In this document: positions 1 through 6,324 of the stretch, piece after piece
Layout: every line of letters begins with the position of its first letter
How positions within the stretch are numbered: the stretch's first letter is position 1
NCBI GenBank assembly: GCA_002307175.1
Contig: DBTS01000086.1
Coordinates: forward strand, 1 to 8,458
DNA length: 8,458 nt
Direction: 5' to 3'
Source: Rhodocyclaceae bacterium UBA1310
Lineage (GTDB): Bacteria; Pseudomonadota; Gammaproteobacteria; Burkholderiales; Rhodocyclaceae
Position numbers and translations under genes: made by a program
Notes under the pieces: model-generated
The model's database searches: none
Seen by the model: only the letters and a program-made list of their open reading frames with translations
Told to the model about the DNA's origin: nothing

Positions 1-13
1 CCTCATTCGACCC

Positions 14-115
14 ATAGGCTGCTCGAAATCCTCATGTATTCCAATACACTCCGGTTTCTGTGCTGCTCTTCGGCCCACTGACGCCTTCTCGCTACTGATC
101 GTGAACAGCTTCTTA
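14..115 (-). repeat. Left copy of a ~100-bp inverted repeat
   Basis: Bases 14-115 are the reverse complement of 8357-8458, with about 91 of 102 positions matching by hand count and no gaps. Blocks 22-31, 62-71, 82-91 and 102-113 are identical. Bases 1-13 may also belong to the repeat, but their partners would lie beyond the window's right end. The copy contains a hairpin at 25-58: an outer stem GAAATC/GGTTTC and an inner perfect stem TGTATT/AATACA closing on CC. A second possible stem pairs 62-68 with 103-109. No transposase or integrase is adjacent, and I cannot assign a named family. A dispersed, palindrome-bearing intergenic repeat is the likeliest explanation. Confidence 0.85.
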
Positions 116-137
116 GAGCCAATGAGCAGGTAGTGGT

Positions 138-172
138 AAAAAAAGGGGCAAATCGGATTTGCCCCTTTTTTT
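138..172 (-). terminator. Rho-independent terminator after hslR
   Basis: A perfect 16-bp stem (138-153 with 157-172) closes on the triloop CGG. The core is GGGGCAAAT/ATTTGCCCC, and the outer seven pairs are an A-run and a T-run, so either strand ends in a U tract after the GC-rich stem. It starts 6 bases beyond the hslR stop on the minus strand, so its main job is probably to end the gst-hslR transcript. Because it is symmetric, it would also stop plus-strand transcription entering from the repeat. Confidence 0.92.
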
Positions 173-178
173 GCGTGC

Positions 179-568
179 TCAGCTACCCTTCCAGCGATCC
201 ATCACGCGACGGTCGCGTTTGGTGGGGCGTCCGTGGATTTCCTGTGAGGGCTCCACCTGCAGCCGGCGATTCTCCATGGCCTGTTCGCGTCGGGCCGTCG
301 ATGCTTCTGATTCACGGTACAGCTTGCGGGCCTCTGGTGCGGGGCCGCGCTTGTCCGAGAGCCCTTCGATGTGCAGCTCCCAGAGTATGTCACCGATGCT
401 GACTTCAACCCTGTCACCAATGCGGATTTCCTTGGCAGGCTTGGCACGCAAGCCGTTTACCTGAACGCGGCCACCCTCGGCGGCATCTGTTGCCAGAGAT
501 CGGGTTTTGAAAAAGCGTGCGGCCCACAGCCATTTATCCACACGCACACTGCTCAGTTCATGACTCAT
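179..568 (-). CDS. hslR: Ribosome-associated heat shock protein Hsp15 (S4 domain)
   Basis: This encodes a 129-aa S4-type RNA-binding protein of the Hsp15 family (E. coli HslR is of similar length). In E. coli Hsp15 binds free 50S subunits that carry a nascent chain and helps recycle stalled large subunits in the cytoplasm. The S4 fold covers about residues 8-70, with the hallmark start VRVDKWLWAARFFKTRSLA and the G-RVQVNG turn at 32-39. A basic, helical tail follows and ends in GRPTKRDRRVMDRW, typical of Hsp15. The ATG at 568 puts the S4 motif at the usual distance from the N-terminus, although the Shine-Dalgarno signal is weak. It follows the glutathione S-transferase gene by 12 nt and is probably cotranscribed and translationally coupled. 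The strong terminator at 138-172 ends the unit. Confidence 0.95.
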   Translation of the reverse strand: MSHELSSVRVDKWLWAARFFKTRSLATDAAEGGRVQVNGLRAKPAKEIRIGDRVEVSIGDILWELHIEGLSDKRGPAPEARKLYRESEASTARREQAMENRRLQVEPSQEIHGRPTKRDRRVMDRWKGS

Positions 569-580
569 GCAGATAGACCA

Positions 581-1213
581 TCAGGACGCGCCAACCAGTT
601 CTTCTTCCACCAGAGCCCCGTGCTTCCATTCCAGCATGTCCGGGTGGGTCAGCATCACATGTAGATATTCTTCGGCTGAGGGAGAGAGTGTTACGCCATA
701 GCTCTCGAAGCGGAAACACACTGGCGCGAACATCATATCGGCAATACTGTATTCGCCAAACAGATAGGGTCCGTGTGTGGCGAAATTGCGGCGGCAGTCT
801 GTCCACAGCTGATCAATGCGGCGAATGTCTGCGGCCACGGCAGCCGGGTAATCCTGCACAGGTGCCAGCAATTGCAGATCCATCGACATGTGCTCACGCA
901 GCGCCTCGAAGCCGCTGTGCATCTCCGCTGAAATCGAGCGCGCGATTGCCCGCGCGGCACCATCGAGCGGCCACAGATGCGGGCTTTCTTCCGCCAGATA
1001 CTCGCAAATGGCCAGAGAATCCCAGATGGCCAGGCCACTGTCGATCAGGCAGGGAGCCTTGCCGGAGGGGCTCCAGCGCAGCAGATGTGCCTTGGTATCC
1101 GGTTGCCTGAGGCGGATGTGGATTTCCTCGAAAGCATGTCCGCTGGCCTTCACGGCAAGCCAAGCCCGCAATGACCAGGACGAATAATTCTTGTTGCCGA
1201 TGACGAGTTTCAT
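581..1213 (-). CDS. Glutathione S-transferase family protein
   Basis: This is a 210-aa cytosolic GST-fold protein. The thioredoxin-like N-terminal half (about 1-80) begins LVIGNKNYSSWSLRAWL, where Ser11/Ser12 are the candidate thiolate-activating residues. It carries the cis-proline segment GKAPCL (Pro54) and the glutathione gamma-Glu-binding stretch DSLAICEYLAE (65-75). The helical C-terminal domain holds the N-capping-box-like segment GEYSIADMMFAPV (153-165). The family conjugates glutathione to electrophiles or reduces peroxides. The substrate cannot be read from the sequence. It is first in a two-gene unit with hslR. The 152-bp space upstream suggests its own promoter. The length is normal for the family and no defects are seen. 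Confidence 0.92.
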   Translation of the reverse strand: MKLVIGNKNYSSWSLRAWLAVKASGHAFEEIHIRLRQPDTKAHLLRWSPSGKAPCLIDSGLAIWDSLAICEYLAEESPHLWPLDGAARAIARSISAEMHSGFEALREHMSMDLQLLAPVQDYPAAVAADIRRIDQLWTDCRRNFATHGPYLFGEYSIADMMFAPVCFRFESYGVTLSPSAEEYLHVMLTHPDMLEWKHGALVEEELVGAS

Positions 1214-1365
1214 TGCAGCTCAGGAAAGTGAGGGTATGTTGCCAGCGATTCTGGAACCGCCACGAAGGTTTTGCGCGGAACTATTGCACGCAAACCATAT
1301 TTGTTTGCTGTAAAACAGTCCATCCTTGTGGGCAGGTAGCGGGGATCTTCAAGATCAAAGGTAGC
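1214..1365 (-). promoter_or_regulatory. Intergenic region upstream of gst with a dyad
   Basis: These 152 bases lie between the YbaK-like stop and the gst start. They contain a 6-bp dyad GCAAAC-N7-GTTTGC (1290-1308) and a 13-bp palindrome GATCTTCAAGATC near 1346-1358. Neither is followed by a U tract, so they do not look like terminators. The dyad sits about 80 bases upstream of the gst start, where an operator or promoter could be. I found no convincing -35/-10 pair. Confidence 0.3.
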
Positions 1366-1887
1366 TCATTCCTGACGAACGTTTGCCCAACTGGCACCTG
1401 TCAGTGTCGAAAGCTCCCCCGGCGTCAGCGGAAAAACCGAGAAAGGGGTGCCGGCTGCGGCCCAGATCCGGCGAAATTGCTGCAGATCTTCGTCGAGCAA
1501 CAGATGCACGGGCCGGGCATGCCCGACGGGTGCGACACCGCCGATCACATAACCAGTGGCATCGCGCACGAAGTCGGCATCCGCACGCTCAAGTTTTTCA
1601 CCAATCAGAGTAGCCACCTTCTTCTCGCTGACACGGTTGCTGCCACAGGCCACCACCATGATGGGTGTGCCGCTCTGGCGTCCGCGAAAGAGAATTGATT
1701 TGGCGATCTCGGCAACACTGCAGCCGATGGCCGCCGCAGCTTCGGCGGAAGTATGGGTGGACTGTTCGAATTCGACCACCTGCGATTTGATACCGCTGTT
1801 CGTGAGGATGGATTGCACGCGCAAGGCAGATGGATGGCTTGCCGGTTTTATGATGAATGAATTTTCTCTATGGAGAAGAGTGGTCAA
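1366..1887 (-). CDS. YbaK/EbsC-family aminoacyl-tRNA deacylase
   Basis: This is a 173-aa protein of the YbaK/ProX fold, whose members hydrolyse mischarged aminoacyl-tRNAs in trans. Visible family marks are IAKSILFRG (61-69) with the conserved lysine at about 63, the substrate-loop motif TGYVIGGVAPVGH (111-123), and the C-terminal segment LTPGELSTLTGASW (154-167). Which tRNA it edits (Cys-tRNA-Pro, Ala-tRNA-Pro or another) cannot be decided from the sequence. The frame opens at a TTG codon (1887) inside the end of the preceding gene; no ATG or GTG lies between there and the conserved HPSALRVQ region. An AGAGG stretch sits only 3 nt before this TTG, which is close. The internal TTG or GTG at residues 22 and 24 are alternatives. 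The 20-nt overlap with the preceding gene suggests coupled translation. Confidence 0.9.
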   Translation of the reverse strand: MTTLLHRENSFIIKPASHPSALRVQSILTNSGIKSQVVEFEQSTHTSAEAAAAIGCSVAEIAKSILFRGRQSGTPIMVVACGSNRVSEKKVATLIGEKLERADADFVRDATGYVIGGVAPVGHARPVHLLLDEDLQQFRRIWAAAGTPFSVFPLTPGELSTLTGASWANVRQE

Positions 1888-2188
1888 ATGCCTCTAGGGC
1901 GGCAGGCAGTGCGCCGATCACGGTGTTACCTGCGGCGGGCAATCCGATGAGGATGGCGCTGAGCACCTCCTCGCGCGTTGCACCGGCAGCTTTGGCCTGG
2001 GCTACGTGGAAAGAAATGCCTGATTCCAGGCGCATTGCCGCAAGCACGGCAAGATAGGCCAGAGCGCTCGTCTTGGGATCAAGCCCGCTGGCGGCACCCA
2101 GCCCACGCACTCCACCAAGCCAAGCCTGGGCATGCGCGGGTGCGGAGGAGAGAAACAGCTTGAATGCGTCCGACGTATCGTTGCTCAT
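1868..2188 (-). CDS. Carboxymuconolactone decarboxylase-family protein
   Basis: This is a 106-aa, all-helical small protein of the CMD/AhpD superfamily. The signature is at 60-80: FHVAQAKAAGATREEVLSAI, with His61 in the position conserved across the family. There is no cysteine at all, so it cannot work as an AhpD-type CxxC peroxidase reductant. It is closer to the decarboxylase-like or uncharacterised members, and the actual reaction is unknown. The ATG at 2188 follows the slt stop by 22 nt. A GGAGG sequence sits 11 nt before the start, a little distant but usable. The gene overlaps the following YbaK-like gene by 20 nt. It is therefore the middle gene of an slt-cmd-ybaK-like unit. Confidence 0.88.
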   Translation of the reverse strand: MSNDTSDAFKLFLSSAPAHAQAWLGGVRGLGAASGLDPKTSALAYLAVLAAMRLESGISFHVAQAKAAGATREEVLSAILIGLPAAGNTVIGALPAALEAFDHSSP

Positions 2189-2210
2189 GTCTGCTTCTTC
2201 CTCCGAAGGA

Positions 2211-4154
2211 TCAAGGTTCGTCCGGTGCCAAGGCAGCGTCGACGCCTACTGCGGGTATCCGCCCGAGGCGTGTGCCCAGCGAGACAGGGCGCCGGTCAAA
2301 CAGCGTGGCGTACATTTCTGCGTTCGCCATCACGCGTTTGACATATTCGCGCGTTTCCGTGATCGGGATGGTCTCGGCGAAGATTGCACCCTCCATCGTC
2401 CGGCTGTCCCGCCAGCGCCGCGGTCGCCCTGGCCCGGCATTGTAGGCCGCAGAGGCCATCACGGGATTGTTGGAAAGCAGATCAAGCACATGGCGCAGGT
2501 AGGCGCAGCCGAGTGTCACGTTGGGTTCCACACGCCCCAGCCAGCTCGGGTCGAAATCCTTGAACCCCTGTTTGCGCGCAATCCAGCGTCCGGTAGCCGG
2601 CATGATCTGCATCAGCCCCTGGGCGCCCGCTCCGGAGCGGACAACTGGCTGAAAGCGGCTTTCCTGGCGCGTCAGGCCATAGACCCAGGCGAGATCAAGA
2701 TTCTGGGCCTGCGCCTGGCGGGCGAAGACGTCGTAGTACGGTGCGAGATAGCGCAGGCTGAAATCGTGTTCATTGCGTGTGCGTTCTGCCGTATTGATCG
2801 CCCGGTCATACATGCCGTTGCGTCGCGCAAATTCCGCCACCGCGAGCAGAAAGCGGTCGTCGGCGCCACGCAGCACCCAGTTCCATTCGCGCATGCCTTC
2901 CACGCGCATGTCCAGGCGGTAGAGCGCGATGGCGCGCTGCAGTTCGGGCGCTGTCTGGGCACGGGCCAGTTCCTGGGAAGTCACCGGTGCGGCGGCTTTT
3001 GGCCAGGCATACTGCCGGCCAAGTGCCTCGGTGGCCAAAATGCCGTAAAACTGGGGCTGATCGGCGATGCGCTGGAACTGGCGCTGCGCCTCGGCAGTAC
3101 GTCCTTGCGCCTGCAGGGCCCGGCCCAGCCAGTAAGTCCAGTCCGGCAGCTCGCGCTGTTCCTGGGGCATGGCTTCGATGGCGGCACGTACACCTGCCCA
3201 GTCGCTGTTGCGCAGGGGGACTCTGGCGCGCCAGGCGCGCTGCTCGTCCGTGAGCAGGGTGCCATTGGCCTGGGCAAACCAGCTGCCGGCTTCCGGCATT
3301 TGCGCGGCCGCTGCCATCCAGGCCAGCTGCCCCCAGGCGTAGGCGCGCTCTTCGCTGCGGAACCCACTGTTTTCGAGTGCCCGCCAGCGATTCGCCGCAT
3401 CGTGCACGTCCGTGCGGGCGAGCCGGGCAATCGATATCAGCACCGCCTCGCGTGCACCACGACTGGCCGGAATCTGGGCTGCTGGAGAGGCTAGAAAGCG
3501 CGCCGGATTATCCAGCGCAGCATTGATCACGGCCGGATTGGGAACCTGCGATTCGGGCACCAGCCGCAACAGATCGCGAGCCTGCGAAAAGCGCTTGTTT
3601 TCAGCCAGACGCCGGAAGCGATACCACACATCATCCGCCGACTTGCTACCGGTGCTCACCAGTGTCTGCATGGGGGCATCACAGGAGCCCGGCAGATCAA
3701 GCTGTGTCATCCATGCAGCATCCAGGCCACGCAGTGCATCGTTGGCAAAACTGCCGCCGGATTGGGCAGCCCAGCACTGGGCTTCCTGATCGGGCTGGAG
3801 CAGCTGTGAGTATTCGGCGTCGAATTGCGCCCAGCGCTTTTCATTGGCAAGGCGTTTCACCCAGGCCATGCGCAGCCGTTCCGCCAATTGGCTGCCCGCA
3901 TGGCGGCGCAGGAAATCGGCGACAGCATCGTTGGGTGCAGGCTCGGATGTGCGTGCAATCCGTGCCGAGAGCAGCCAGAACTGTACGTAAGGCTCCAGCA
4001 CATGATCAGAAGGGGAGGCGGCCAGTGTGGCCAGACGTTGCAGGTCGCCGCGGCTGGCGGCATCTCGCGCGGCGAGAATGCGCTCATCGCCGGGGTCGGC
4101 GCGCACAACGGTGGCAATCGCCAGCAATGCCGCGCACAAGATGAACTTCGTCAC
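2211..4154 (-). CDS. slt: Soluble lytic murein transglycosylase (Slt70 type)
   Basis: This is a 647-aa periplasmic enzyme that cleaves the MurNAc-GlcNAc bond of peptidoglycan and leaves a 1,6-anhydroMurNAc end. Length and layout match E. coli Slt70. Residues 1-19 form a signal peptide (KFILCAALLAIATVVRA, cut likely after Ala19). A long alpha-helical, TPR-like superhelical region spans about 25-470. The C-terminal lysozyme-like catalytic domain spans about 475-620. Family motifs are all present: TRQESRF with catalytic Glu498, GAGAQGLMQIMPATG (508-522), AYNAGPGRPRRW (570-581) and ETIPITETREYVKRV (594-608). The start is GTG at 4154, with AGGA 8 nt upstream; this places the signal peptide exactly at the N-terminus. 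It is divergent from fau and leads a three-gene unit with the CMD-like and YbaK-like genes. Confidence 0.96.
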   Translation of the reverse strand: MTKFILCAALLAIATVVRADPGDERILAARDAASRGDLQRLATLAASPSDHVLEPYVQFWLLSARIARTSEPAPNDAVADFLRRHAGSQLAERLRMAWVKRLANEKRWAQFDAEYSQLLQPDQEAQCWAAQSGGSFANDALRGLDAAWMTQLDLPGSCDAPMQTLVSTGSKSADDVWYRFRRLAENKRFSQARDLLRLVPESQVPNPAVINAALDNPARFLASPAAQIPASRGAREAVLISIARLARTDVHDAANRWRALENSGFRSEERAYAWGQLAWMAAAAQMPEAGSWFAQANGTLLTDEQRAWRARVPLRNSDWAGVRAAIEAMPQEQRELPDWTYWLGRALQAQGRTAEAQRQFQRIADQPQFYGILATEALGRQYAWPKAAAPVTSQELARAQTAPELQRAIALYRLDMRVEGMREWNWVLRGADDRFLLAVAEFARRNGMYDRAINTAERTRNEHDFSLRYLAPYYDVFARQAQAQNLDLAWVYGLTRQESRFQPVVRSGAGAQGLMQIMPATGRWIARKQGFKDFDPSWLGRVEPNVTLGCAYLRHVLDLLSNNPVMASAAYNAGPGRPRRWRDSRTMEGAIFAETIPITETREYVKRVMANAEMYATLFDRRPVSLGTRLGRIPAVGVDAALAPDEP

Positions 4155-4260
4155 TTAATACGTCCTGTCAAGTTTCCGGCAGGTCATAATGTCTTCTGTC
4201 TGTCTTCTGTCTGTCTTCAGTCGGACACATCATGATCAACTCAGCCTCAAAGCATACCAC
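4155..4260. promoter_or_regulatory. Divergent slt/fau intergenic region
   Basis: These 106 bases separate the divergent starts of slt (minus) and fau (plus), so both promoters should lie here or overlap the gene ends. A possible plus-strand -10 (CATAAT, 4185-4190) lacks a good -35. A TTGACA on the minus strand (4166-4171) is too close to the slt start to serve it. Three 11-bp tandem repeats take up 4190-4222. There is no room for a full 6S RNA, which sits upstream of fau in many gammaproteobacteria. Confidence 0.4.
4190..4222. repeat. Three tandem copies of an 11-bp unit
   Basis: TGTCTTCTGTC occurs at 4190-4200 and 4201-4211, and with one change (TGTCTTCAGTC) at 4212-4222. The unit occupies the divergent promoter region between slt and fau. 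It may be a direct-repeat regulator site or slippage expansion. Its length is not a multiple of three. Confidence 0.9.
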
Positions 4261-4836
4261 ATGAACACCCCCTCCTCCGACCGCCGGGCCCTGCGCAAGC
4301 AGTTGATTGCGGCGCGCGAAGCCTTATCCGGTGAGGATCGTGCGCTTCGCGAAGTGGCGCTTGGTGGCCACCTCCGGAGTCTTCTGGAAAGGCTTGAGCC
4401 CCGTATTATCGGGTTCTGCTGGCCCTTTCGCGGGGAGCCTGATCTTGTGGGCATGTTGCAGCAGTGGCGTGATGCGCAGCCAGGGCGGCAATTGGCACTC
4501 CCCATGGTGCCAGCCGAGCCGGGGCCGCTGGCCTTTCATCGATGGCAGGCGGGAGACTTGATGAGCGCTGATCGCTACGGCATCCCTACACCCGAGGGTA
4601 CTCCACGACTGGAGCCCGATGTGTTGCTCGTGCCAGTCAACGGTTTTGACGCTCGCGGTTTTCGCATCGGCTATGGCGGTGGGTACTTCGATCGCACCCT
4701 GGCCCTGGAGCCTCGGCCCGTGAGCGTCGGCACAGGCTTTGAGTTGGCGCGCCTCGACGATACACAGCCGCAGCCGCATGATTTGCCGCTGGACTGGATT
4801 GTCACCGAGGCGGGGATCGTGGTCGGCAGTCGCTAG
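4261..4836 (+). CDS. fau: 5-formyltetrahydrofolate cyclo-ligase (MTHFS)
   Basis: This 191-aa cytoplasmic enzyme converts 5-formyl-THF to 5,10-methenyl-THF with ATP, returning the stored folate to the one-carbon pool (E. coli homologue YgfA/FAU, about 180 aa). Motifs in order are an N-terminal basic helix RRALRKQLIAAREAL (8-22), PFRGEPDL (55-62), YGIPTPEG (106-113, usually YGIPEP), DVLLVPVNGFDARG (120-133), and the nucleotide-loop signature RIGYGGGYFDRTL (135-147). I chose the ATG at 4261 because it leaves the usual few residues before the first helix. An in-frame ATG at 4189, with AGG five bases upstream, would add 24 residues rich in Ser and Leu across the 11-bp repeats and remains possible. 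The chosen start has a poor Shine-Dalgarno signal. A terminator follows at 4891-4917. Confidence 0.94.
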   Translation: MNTPSSDRRALRKQLIAAREALSGEDRALREVALGGHLRSLLERLEPRIIGFCWPFRGEPDLVGMLQQWRDAQPGRQLALPMVPAEPGPLAFHRWQAGDLMSADRYGIPTPEGTPRLEPDVLLVPVNGFDARGFRIGYGGGYFDRTLALEPRPVSVGTGFELARLDDTQPQPHDLPLDWIVTEAGIVVGSR

Positions 4837-4890
4837 GCCGGGCTTCACCGGTATGCCGAACGAATTCAGGGGGCTGTAGCGGGGAATGCA

Positions 4891-4917
4891 AAAGGCCCGC
4901 CTTGCGGGCGGGCCTTT
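4891..4917. terminator. Shared terminator between convergent fau and pgk
   Basis: A 10-bp perfect stem, AAAGGCCCGC (4891-4900) with GCGGGCCTTT (4908-4917), closes over a 7-base loop. An A-run precedes it and a T-run ends it, so it can act from both sides. It lies 54 bases after the fau stop and 20 bases after the pgk stop on the other strand. Confidence 0.9.
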
Positions 4918-4937
4918 AAAGCTGTCTGACAGCCGGA

Positions 4938-6170
4938 TTACTTGTCGCTCAGGGCAACCACGCCCGGCAGAGCCTTGCCTTCGAGGAATTCCAGCGAAGC
5001 GCCGCCACCGGTGGAGACGTGCGAGACCTTGTCTTCCAGGCCAGCCTTTTCCACAGCGGCAACCGAGTCACCACCGCCAACCACGGTGATGGCACCCTTG
5101 GCGGTGGCTTCCACCAGCGCGTGGGCCACAGCATAGGTCCCCTTGGCCGAAGCGTCGATTTCAAACACGCCCATCGGGCCGTTCCACAGCACCGTCTTGG
5201 CGTTGCGGATGATTTCGGCGTAGCGGGCGGCAGTCTTGGCACCGATGTCCACGCCTTCCTGGTCAGCCGGGATGGCAGTGGAATCCACTTCCGTCAGGCC
5301 GTCCAGGGTGCGGGCACCGAAATCCAGCTTCTTGGTGACGGCGGTGTCGATCGGCAGTTCCAGCTTGTCGCCGGCCTTGGCCATCAGGCTCTTGGCCAGT
5401 TCAATCTTGTCGGCTTCACACAGCGAGTTGCCGACTTCGTAACCCTGTGCCTTGAGGAAGGTGAAGGCCATGCCGCCACCGATCAGCAGCTTGTCGACCT
5501 TCGGCAGCAGGGCTTCGATCACGTCGATCTTGCCGGAGATCTTGGAGCCGCCGATGATGGCCACGAGCGGGCGCACCGGCTTGTTGACGGCTTCACCCAG
5601 GAAATCCAGTTCCTTCTTCAGGAGGAAGCCCGCAGCGCGTTGCAGCTTCACACCCACCACCGAGCTGTGGGCACGGTGAGCGGTACCGAAAGCGTCATTG
5701 ACGAACACATCGCCCAGACGCGACAGCGCATCGCGGAAAGCCTCGACGGCAGCCGGTTCGGCCTTGGTGACGTTGCCTTCCTTGTCCTTGACCTTGCCTT
5801 CTTCTTCAAGGTGGAAGCGCACGTTTTCCAGCAGCACCACTTCACCAGCCTTGAGCTTGGCGCAGGCGGCTTCTACTTCGGGGCCGACGCAGTCGGCGAG
5901 GAACTGTACCGGGCGACCCAGTAGATCCTGCAGGCGCTTGGCAACCGGTGCCAGCGTGTACTTCAGGTTAACCTTGCCATCCGGGCGGCCGAGGTGGGAC
6001 ATCAGGACCACGGAAGCGCCCTTGTCCAGCGCATACTTGATGGTGGGCAGAGCGGCACGGATACGTTTGTCGCTTTCAACCACGCCGTTGTTGACGGGTA
6101 CGTTGAAGTCCACGCGGATGAGCACGCGCTTGCCAGCAAGATCCAGGTCTTCGATGAACAATTTGGTCAT
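4938..6170 (-). CDS. pgk: Phosphoglycerate kinase
   Basis: This 410-aa cytoplasmic enzyme transfers phosphate between 1,3-bisphosphoglycerate and ADP in glycolysis and works in reverse in gluconeogenesis. Motifs are RVDFNVPV (19-26), MSHLGRPDGK (57-66), LLENVRFHLEEEGK (113-126), NDAFGTAHRAHSS (158-170), GGSKISGK (207-214), LLIGGGMAFTFLKAQG (228-243), WNGPMGVFE (329-337), the GGGDSV loop (365-370) and STGGGASLEFLEGK (386-399). The frame stays open to 6302, but ATG 6170 starts the protein at the family N-terminus MTKLFIEDLDLAGKRV; the extra 44 residues have no family character. The segment KVKDKEGNVTKAEP at 126-139 resembles the longer loop of eukaryotic-type enzymes. Proteobacterial Pgk is usually about 390 aa and lacks it. 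The gene stands alone with its own promoter and terminators, away from gap, pyk or fba. Most lysines I read are AAG, consistent with high expression. Confidence 0.97.
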   Translation of the reverse strand: MTKLFIEDLDLAGKRVLIRVDFNVPVNNGVVESDKRIRAALPTIKYALDKGASVVLMSHLGRPDGKVNLKYTLAPVAKRLQDLLGRPVQFLADCVGPEVEAACAKLKAGEVVLLENVRFHLEEEGKVKDKEGNVTKAEPAAVEAFRDALSRLGDVFVNDAFGTAHRAHSSVVGVKLQRAAGFLLKKELDFLGEAVNKPVRPLVAIIGGSKISGKIDVIEALLPKVDKLLIGGGMAFTFLKAQGYEVGNSLCEADKIELAKSLMAKAGDKLELPIDTAVTKKLDFGARTLDGLTEVDSTAIPADQEGVDIGAKTAARYAEIIRNAKTVLWNGPMGVFEIDASAKGTYAVAHALVEATAKGAITVVGGGDSVAAVEKAGLEDKVSHVSTGGGASLEFLEGKALPGVVALSDK

Positions 6171-6216
6171 GGTGTAATCCAGTATTGAAAGATAAAAAGG
6201 GGATCGGCAACCTGCC

Positions 6217-6246
6217 ATTCTATTATTGGATTGAAGCAAATGTTCA
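6217..6246 (-). promoter_or_regulatory. Putative sigma70 promoter of pgk
   Basis: Read on the minus strand, TGAACA (6241-6246, 4 of 6 matches to TTGACA) and TAGAAT (6217-6222, 5 of 6 matches to TATAAT) are 18 bases apart. The resulting leader would be about 40 nt to the pgk ATG. It lies downstream of the preceding unit's terminator, which fits an independent pgk transcript. A 6-bp dyad CGCACG-N9-CGTGCG (6252-6272) sits immediately upstream of the -35. Confidence 0.5.
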
Positions 6247-6274
6247 CTGTTCGCACGCATATCTGTCGTGCGGC

Positions 6275-6302
6275 AAAAAAATGGCGCCCCACAGGGCGCC
6301 AT
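6275..6302 (-). terminator. Rho-independent terminator of the esterase unit
   Basis: A 9-bp GC-rich stem, ATGGCGCCC (6281-6289) with GGGCGCCAT (6294-6302), closes over a 4-base loop. On the minus strand a run of seven T follows (A-run 6275-6281 on plus). It lies 22 bases after the stop of the second esterase gene and isolates pgk from that unit. Confidence 0.93.
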
Positions 6303-6324
6303 TGTTCATTGAAAAACTAGCAAA

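Noticed and set aside
14..115. Terminal inverted repeats of a transposon enclosing the window
   Set aside because: No transposase, resolvase or integrase lies between the copies, the cargo is mainly housekeeping, and target-site duplications cannot be assessed because the window ends inside the repeat.
2073..3494. Long open plus-strand frame (473 codons) opposite slt
   Set aside because: It is antisense to a gene with every Slt family motif. Its translation is Arg/Gly/Pro-rich with no recognisable domain, as expected for a shadow frame in GC-rich DNA.
4166..4171. TTGACA on the minus strand as -35 of slt
   Set aside because: It lies only about 12 bases before the GTG start, so any -10 would fall inside the gene, and none is seen there.
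4155..4260. 6S RNA (ssrS), often found upstream of fau
   Set aside because: The gap is 106 bases, too short for a typical 6S RNA of about 180 nt, and I see no long bulged rod-like pairing in it.
5019..5924. Open plus-strand frame (301 codons) opposite pgk
   Set aside because: It lies wholly within pgk on the other strand. It is His/Gln-rich with no family signal, and arises from the biased codon use of pgk.
6171..6302. N-terminal extension of pgk to the upstream ATG
   Set aside because: The extra 44 residues have no Pgk character, and they overlap the esterase terminator and the putative pgk promoter.
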